NCBI GenBank assembly: GCA_020081605.1 | Contig: JAHREC010000011.1 | Coordinates: 1,426,001-1,490,000, forward strand | From: Albifimbria verrucaria | Taxonomy: Eukaryota > Ascomycota > Sordariomycetes > Hypocreales > Stachybotryaceae | DNA: 64,000 nt | Reading direction: 5' to 3' | In this document: positions 57,231 through 64,000 of the stretch, one piece after another | How the letters are laid out: every line of letters starts with the position of its first letter | Numbering within the stretch: the first letter of the stretch is position 1 | Notes under the pieces: model-generated | What the model was told of the DNA's origin: nothing | What the model saw: the letters and a program-made list of their open reading frames with translations, nothing else | The model's database searches: none | Program-made: the position numbers and the translations under genes

Positions 57231-60200
57231 GAGCCTCACCCGTCTCATACCTCATCATCTCTCACGACACTCACTTTAACACACACCAACTATTACACGA
57301 CTCACTCACACGTTCTCTACGTCTCACTGTACCACCACTCACTAAAGCATCGCTATCACGGACAGCCTCATTTTTTATTTTCCTTGACGTCTCAAAACAC
57401 ACGCAAAGCATGGAGTTATTCAACGGGTTTCTCATTATTAAGCCTGGCTAGGCTTGGGAAGTTCACTAAGATTGGGTTGGGAAACATCAGGCCCACGCCA
57501 GCGCATATACCATTTTGGCAGGTTTTTTCTCTCATCATGTGGATACAATTATTCCGGAGGGACATGTCCGCGACGAAGACAACTCGTCTATTTACCTCTT
57601 GTAATGCACCTTTTCTATTATACCCCATCTTTCTTTTCTTTCTTTTCTCTCTTATTACTTAGGGTTATCTATTGGGACCCCAAAGACTGGGAGCTTGGAC
57701 TACAGATACCATAGTTTCTATAATGGAATACGAGCTGGGCGCAGTACCCACGCTCAATCAAAGCGTCCAATTCATGAACCACTTGCTCCGTGATGACCCT
57801 TAGCCCGTGAGTGACGAAATAGTAAAATAAAAGAAAATTACAAAAACACACCGCCATCATTGCGAGGTCCGTGAGCCGTGTCGGTGTGAGTGAACCGTCT
57901 CTGTCCATCAAGAGCCGGACTGGTTTCAATGGTCTTGTTCTAGGCTTGGCAGCGCGGCATCCGTCATGACCACGGCTCGATCGGAACCAGTCCGTCAGCT
58001 TGGCTAACGAAAAACCACATGTTGACCCCAACCCAAGGCCCATTAGCCCTTTTTGCCCGTGCTTATCGAACCATCAAGCCCAAGAGGAATTTGGTGGCTG
58101 AGCCGAGAACCGTTTTGCGACGGCAGCTTTGGGAAGGGCGAGCCAAGCGCCACGAGACGCTACGATTGCTTAGTGCTCGCCGAATGAAGGAACCAGGGCG
58201 CCCAGAGGGACATTCCTCGGCATTGGCGATTTTTCACGTTGGAAAATTTTCTTGGTTCTAGTCTACGTTGATCTCTGGCCTCCGGCGCCGTTTGGAAAGG
58301 ACCCTTGATCTGCCTAAACGGTGTTATGTCATGGGTGAGACGTGAGAGCAGGGCGATCCATGCCTTTCGCACGGCGAAGGGGTTTTCTAGATGAACGCCG
58401 CTCTAGCTTCGGAGAATAGAAGGAAACAGTGGACTCGGCGAGAGAGAGCGAAAGAGGGTGTGTGTGCATCTGTTGCCTCGGACGAGAAGAGCTATTGTTT
58501 GTGGAATCTGGTGATGACGGACCACGGTGTTGCTGGAAAGGGAAATGGGTATCAAAATGAATCGATAATCATGTACGCAAAATGTGGCCGCGAGCATGGC
58601 GTACGACATGTCAAAGCCTCTCGTCCCATGTCGACTTCTCAGCTGACGCAGCACCGGGGTTAGATCCCTCGGGAACGCATTCAACTCTGCGTTACATGAT
58701 ATCGCTCAGGTACGGGCCGTGAGTGTGAGTGACGGTGCCGTGCCTGTCTTCATCGCACAATCTTCCTGGCACCCTGGTCATCATCACCGAGTCTCACCTG
58801 ACCCTACGGCATGCATGCCAATGTGAAAGAAGTCTAGTCACCCGTGTCTCTGTGTGTGGCCTCGAACTCCGGTTGGATGATGACGGTGTTGGCTTGCCCT
58901 GGCTAATTTGCCTCCCCTGCCGATCCACGTGGAGCTCGCTGCCAAGCCTGGCTAAGCCAAGGAAAACACGAGCGGGGCGGAGCGTGAATGACTTCACTGA
59001 TTTGTGATGCTGGTCGTTAGCACCCGTTATATGGAGGTATAGGACAGGACTCTAAGTGTCGGCAGATTTGCTGTGTTCCTTGATTCGAACATGTCTGAGA
59101 CCCTTATCTGTGATGGACGTTGCCTCCGTGCAGATTTCAAAAATTGAGTCTATAGAATGTGCGCAATAAGAAGGGGTGTGTGATACCTGGTCGGTGGTGA
59201 TGGTGGTGGTGGTGGTGGACTGGCATGCGCCATGAGCTGGTGCTGACGTTCACGATGCGCAGTGCACCAAGTCATCACCTTCTTTCACGGGGAGGTGGAG
59301 GGAGGCTCCGCGACAGATAGAAGGTCCTGGAGACAGCTAGCTGTTGAGGTGCCCAACATGACATGTCCGAATGCCGCCCTGTGCAGCAAGCATACACCTC
59401 GTAAGACGCAATGATACCGAGAGAGCATTGTCCACTTTCGGGATCGAACCATGATGGAAGGGTTACCTCACGGACCACGGCTGCCAGCCAAGCCAGGCAC
59501 ACGCTGCTTGAAAGTGCAATGGCCATGGATGGAGGTTTTTGGGAGCGTCGTGAGTGGTTGAGCAACCGAGCAGGGGCTGTAAGTGGTGGGCGTGTGGTCA
59601 GCTCCGGGGAGGGAGGGCGTGTACGAGAGCGCGTGCAAGCATGGGTCGGTTAGCGTTCTGGAAAGGGCATGAGATGCGATGCGATGCGATGCGAATGCGC
59701 TGCGACGTGGCATCGCGCAGACGTGCACATTCAGGCAACTCTTGCTTTTGCGAAGATTTGCCTCCGCCTGTGCCTGGTTCCTGGTGCCTTGCAGGCTGAA
59801 CCCAGCAGGTTGGGCCACCACGCTTTTTGGTTGTCGGGTGCAGGAGCCTGGCAGTACATCCTGGTGAGCGGCAAATTAGATGGTTATGGAGGATTCGTTG
59901 GGATAATGACGGCAATGCGTGGTGGAAATGCGGATGCCTTCTAGAAAATAGATTGTCGTGGTTCCTGTTCGTGGGCGTTGAAGGTACCTTGGGTACTTTG
60001 GCTCGTACCTCCAGTTGTACAGATCACCTGACTGACACTGCTGTTCACGATGTTATCCTTTTTCTTCTTGTCTCTTGATTGATGACCTAAGCTTCTCTCT
60101 TATTGTTATCGGATCACCAACTTCATTCTCGACGTTACCGCTTACCAACCTCAAAGCTATTGATTCCATCTTCCCTCACCCCCATCTCGCACACCTTTCA

Positions 60201-63200
60201 CACCTCTCGGCCAGCCTCGATTCTGATGGTTCCTGACGCTTCCCCAGCCAGCCCCTTCTAGCCACGCCAAACCTCATGCGTTGAGCCTGCATCCCCAGTT
60301 CCCTTCCACCGGCGGAGCTGTCAAGCCAGGACTGAATAGTTTGGCGTCCGCTAGCGGGCTCCTCCGTCCCAGAGTCCTGGGAATCAAAACAAAGCCAGGA
60401 AAAGGAAAAAAAAAAAAGCCTCCACCTTTCAGGCGTCTGTGCTCTTCATTTGACTGCCGTCCCACCCATAGCACGGGAATCAAAGGGCACCAAGCGGAAA
60501 AATGCGTGCGACGGGAGAGCTAGCTCGCTGCAGCACATTCTTTCAGCTCGCATCGTTCGTGGGGCCCGTGTTCCATTCGGGAATCCCCTTCTCCTTTGCT
60601 GCTACCGTTCTGCTACGGCGCCATGCAGCCTGGCTGTGGCTGGCGGCGACGGTATCAAGCAAGGGATTGGCTCGCGTCCGCCCAGGCGCCCAGGCTCTCG
60701 GATTTCCGCGCTGCAAGTGCCACGTGGTTTTGCTGCACCCAGCAACTCATGCCTCAGCCCAGGGCGTTTTGCCTTTGTTGTTGTTGTTTTTCTTTTTGCT
60801 TTTGCGCCGCATCCTTTGTGACACGGCGCCTGCATTCTCGTTACTGCCTGCCCAATGCTATGCCTACCACTACACCAATATGCCGCCAACTCATCTGTCA
60901 GGGCTGCATTTGCACGCCCTCCTGGGCATCAGCATTTATGTTTATGACTCGTCCTTGCCGACTCGTCAATGCTTGCCAACAGTATTTTCGGGCCTGGCGT
61001 TGGGTTGGGCTCTTCTGCCCGCCTGCCTGTCCATCGACACACTCCCTAATCAATGCAAGGCTCATCTTCTTCCCTGTGCTAACGGTTGCCCGTCCGTTGT
61101 CCCATGTACCCAGCCCTCTAGGCTTCCTCGGGACTCCCCTGCTCCGCCTGAGATTGCCAATCTCACGCGGCTTCGTCCCAGCGACACAGCCCTTTAGGAC
61201 CCCGAAAGTGTCCGTGCAGGCGACCCTGTCGATCCCACACTGACGGGCTCCAAGCATGCCTAAAACCAACCGCTGATTGGCTTGTGGCTGCCTTCTCTTC
61301 GTATTCCAGAATGTTTGTCTTCGCTGGCTCGCCCGGGCACGGAAGAATCAACGTTGACTCTGACGTGGAGTCACGCTTACAGTAATTGAGATGAGCTCGT
61401 TTCAATGCTAGTCAACTTCACACACACACATGTCTAATGCGCGAGACAGCGTGTCCGCTTTGCAACACCAATTCCCCGTACATTCCGATGGCAAGGACCC
61501 TTGTGACGCTGTCGTGTTCGCAACCCTTTCTCACGGCTCCGGTCATCCGTTCAACTGGAATGTCATCATGGCGTAACGCGTCACCGCCCGCGCGTCTGCT
61601 GCCGAAATTCGTTCACGCCCATGCAAGGGCAGCCTGCACGTCAAATGGCTAGCCCGTGCACACTTGATGTTCTGTCTTGCTATTTCCGTTAAGACAAAAC
61701 TATTTCCTTCACGTTTCACTTTAGGCTGAGCTATTCACGCCCTCTGCGTTGGGCCCCATATCGGCATGCTAATTTCGCTGGGAACAGGCCTCGAACATGA
61801 CAGTAAACGCATTGGTCCCCACATTGGACCTCCGAGGCGTTCCGTCTAGTCATGTCTCTCTTCGGAACCGCCTGCCAAATTGACAAGCTTGGCATACGCC
61901 TCTCGCTACACTGACCCAAGAAACCGGGTCTACTGGCCATATGGTGATGAGGGCTTCAAGCCCGTTCCACTACGCGACGCCAAGCGTCTCATTACCCGAA
62001 GGGTTCGAGGCCTGGTGTTTGCATTTTCTCTCGCCTCGCTTATGGCATGGCGCAATGATGAGATTGTCATAATCTCCCAATGTTTGTGAGCGGCTTGTGG
62101 TGGCTCAGATACGGGAGCAATCGAGTCGACGAGGCACGGGCTTGGACCTCCCGGTCAATTGGTCATGCCTGGGGTGGGCAACAAATCCACGTAAGCGTTG
62201 TACGCTATAGTATGAATGTGACTAGCATCTGAGTTGACCAATGTTTGCTTGAGTATTTGTGTTTAGACGACAAGTGTTGTGAACACACAAAATTTATTGT
62301 ATTGCATGTCTCCCTAGACAGATTATGCAGAAGCAAATAAGAAAGCCATGCATTGTATTTGTCATAACTTCACCAGTGTTCTCTGTATGTCTGAAATGCT
62401 GAAATAGTGTGAATGAAGTTCTGACCCATCCTTGACGCCATCAAGACCGTTCTTCGTGAGCCTTGGCAAGGATAGGACTTATTATCCCATCGGTAAAGAG
62501 TATTATATAATTGTCTGACACAATAAAAACAGTTCTTCTGATGTAGGTAATGTTGCATCTATTCATTTAGAGCACAGAATGAGATCATACTGGTGATCCA
62601 TCATGGTATATCAAGTAGAGGAATACGTAAACCGCAGCCTTAGAGAGTCTGCTAATTCCTTGAACGAAATGCACATAAGTTACTTGTTTGGCTTTGTTGA
62701 AAATTCAGTAGGCCTTGTGACCCCATCCGGCCCTTTTCATCCCCTCAAAGAATAAAGCAGCCTTATTAGGACGAGGCGTTCACAGCGGAGTAAAATCAAT
62801 GTATACCATGCGCAGTATTTTGATACAACATAGCTTTCCGTTCAAAGTTCCCAACCCCTCACCACATTTTTATGGTAATCATATTTTACATCTATCCATT
62901 GCTCTTGCCTCAAAGGTTGCTAGGGGTTATCATCTACCATGAGCACAATCAACCGTTAACTGATCCCCGTTGTAATACTGCCTGAGCATGAGAAACATCA
63001 TTATAAAAGCGTAATCCATCATCATATACATAATGCAAAGACGGTTGGCGTTGCCAACAAATCTAAATCCTGAAAATTGTGTTTTACGTATAACACCTTT
63101 TTTAAAGCAAAGAAACTCTTCTACCCATCGCTCGGAGTTAATGCCGTGTTAACATGCTGTTTCTGCTTCGGTGTCTTCCCAATCACTAACACAATTCTTC

Positions 63201-63667
63201 TTCGGCTTCGTCACCATGCAATTATCTTTGTGAATGGTAAATGCTGCCATACCCACTCTCACTCATGGTACATAAGTTCTAAGAGGGGCCTTGCTTGCAA
63301 AATATCCAACTTCTGGTACAGCATCTTTGAATACTTTCTTCCTGCCCAGACTCGAGAGGCAAATCTATGATGCTTTTTGTCCGCAGCCTCATCAGTATTT
63401 GATTCAGTGTCTCATGTTCTTTTGTAGCTTCATTGCTGCGGATTTGACTAATATTCATGCCGGTGTAGTATAGAGGCCATAAGCGGCGACGCCATCGCCT
63501 TTGAGGCTTGATTGACATTGATAGGCCAGCGGTACGACCCCGCACATAACCCCGCCCGAATCACATACACGAAGCAACTACTCAAGTTTCATTCTGGTAT
63601 TCTGGATTCGTGAGATGGTGCTTAAGAAGGCGCTGGCAGAACTAGCCAGGAAAGCTCAGTCGCCACC
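57231..63667. other. 6.4-kb gene-sparse region; no gene recognised
   Basis: No frame carries recognisable motifs. The largest, 60,502-61,197 and 60,596-61,243 on the plus strand, overlap each other and are compositionally biased. Simple repeats include (GGT)n at about 59,191-59,218 and GATGC units at about 59,671-59,690. From about 62,200 onward the sequence becomes more AT-rich, marking a change of compartment before the NLR-type gene. Confidence 0.45.
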
Positions 63668-64000
63668 ATGCCGCGTCACCGGAGAATGAGCGCCGGTGGT
63701 GCTGACGATGACGCCTTGGGCCCTGCCCTGACGAGGCCCAGGCTGGAGAGGGGCATCTGGATACCAGATCAACGAGTGTCCCCGGCCGTCAAGGACAGCT
63801 TTCCTACGATGACTACACAGTCGGATGGCTGTGCGCTCTCCCGATCGAAGCAGCTGCCGCTGTAGCCATGCTCGACAAGCTCCACCCTGACCTCCCCAAG
63901 GTTCATTCCGACAGCAATAAATACACTATGGGGAGCATTGGCCCGCACAATATTGTCATTGCATGCCTGCCCTCCGGACATTATGGTACAGTCAACGCTG
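63668..64000 (+). CDS. N-terminus of an NLR-type protein with nucleoside-phosphorylase domain (truncated by window end)
   Basis: The ATG at 63,668 sits in an ideal context (GCCACCATG). About 45 residues of disordered leader follow. After a one-base shift near 63,780-63,800 comes the hallmark start of fungal PNP_UDP domains: YDDYTVGW, CALPIEAAAAVAMLD, LHPDLP, YTMGSIGPHNIVIACLPSG, and YGTVNA at the window edge. In filamentous fungi this domain is commonly the N-terminal effector of STAND/NLR or ankyrin-repeat proteins linked to non-self recognition. The C-terminal domains lie beyond the window, so the full architecture is unknown. Confidence 0.75.

Noticed and set aside
59440..59465. Minus-strand GGTTCGATCCC resembling a tRNA B box
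   Set aside because: The T-stem does not pair and no matching A box or acceptor stem lies upstream.
59275..59565. Small minus-strand frame with a hydrophobic start and five cysteines, reminiscent of a small secreted protein
   Set aside because: Only one short frame, with no conserved pattern and no supporting promoter or intron signals. Chance is likely in a 6-kb spacer.
60502..61243. Two overlapping plus-strand open frames of 231 and 215 codons
   Set aside because: They overlap in different frames and are rich in repeated Leu/Pro/Ala from C/T-rich DNA. Neither shows motifs or good start context.
1..64000. CRISPR arrays, bacterial operons or phage modules
   Set aside because: Spliceosomal introns, fungal protein families and gene spacing show fungal nuclear DNA. 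No direct-repeat/spacer pattern was seen.

Overview
The window is nuclear DNA of a filamentous ascomycete (Pezizomycotina, most likely a sordariomycete). Genes carry short 45-85 bp GT-AG introns with CTAAC/CTGAC-like branch points. Protein content is typically fungal: HET proteins, a SAT4-type membrane protein, a laccase-like multicopper oxidase, a STRIPAK FHA protein and the N-terminus of an NLR-like protein. This is inferred from gene families only; no species is named.

Positions 1-28,900 look like an accessory region. It holds a GDSL esterase, two HET loci (one a C-terminal scrap), a nuclear C2H2-like protein, a 7-TM SAT4 protein, a very large protein with a CorA-like end (18,039-23,935) and a decayed SF1-helicase-like gene on the minus strand (24,522-27,235). 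At least one MITE-like element with TA target duplications is present (2,713-2,925), with a probable degraded relative near 13.3-13.6 kb. Inside this region sits an orderly tail-to-tail pair: a sedoheptulose-bisphosphatase-like gene and a fructosamine/ribulosamine 3-kinase gene.

Positions 28,967-50,060 are a conserved block: homocysteine S-methyltransferase, a DAO-type FAD oxidoreductase diverging from a short-chain dehydrogenase, NC2beta/Dr1, a Sir2/Hst2-type deacetylase, a multicopper oxidase, Mgr2/Romo1, an FHA/SLMAP (HAM-4/PRO45-like) protein, a second SDR-like protein and Cox16. Positions 50,061-63,667 are gene-sparse and rich in microsatellites. They surround a single acidic, serine-rich 256-residue protein (56,460-57,230) whose TATA box sits in the centre of a 22-bp palindrome. 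The window ends in the first exon of a nucleoside-phosphorylase-domain (NLR-type) gene.

A feature running through the window is that many otherwise well-conserved genes are broken by one-base length changes in homopolymers (Sir2, Cox16, NC2beta, homocysteine methyltransferase, laccase, FHA protein and others). Uncorrected long-read assembly errors explain this better than mass pseudogenisation. CDS entries for such genes give the whole gene span and note the breaks. The helicase-like gene and the HET scrap carry additional lesions and are called pseudogenes on stronger grounds.
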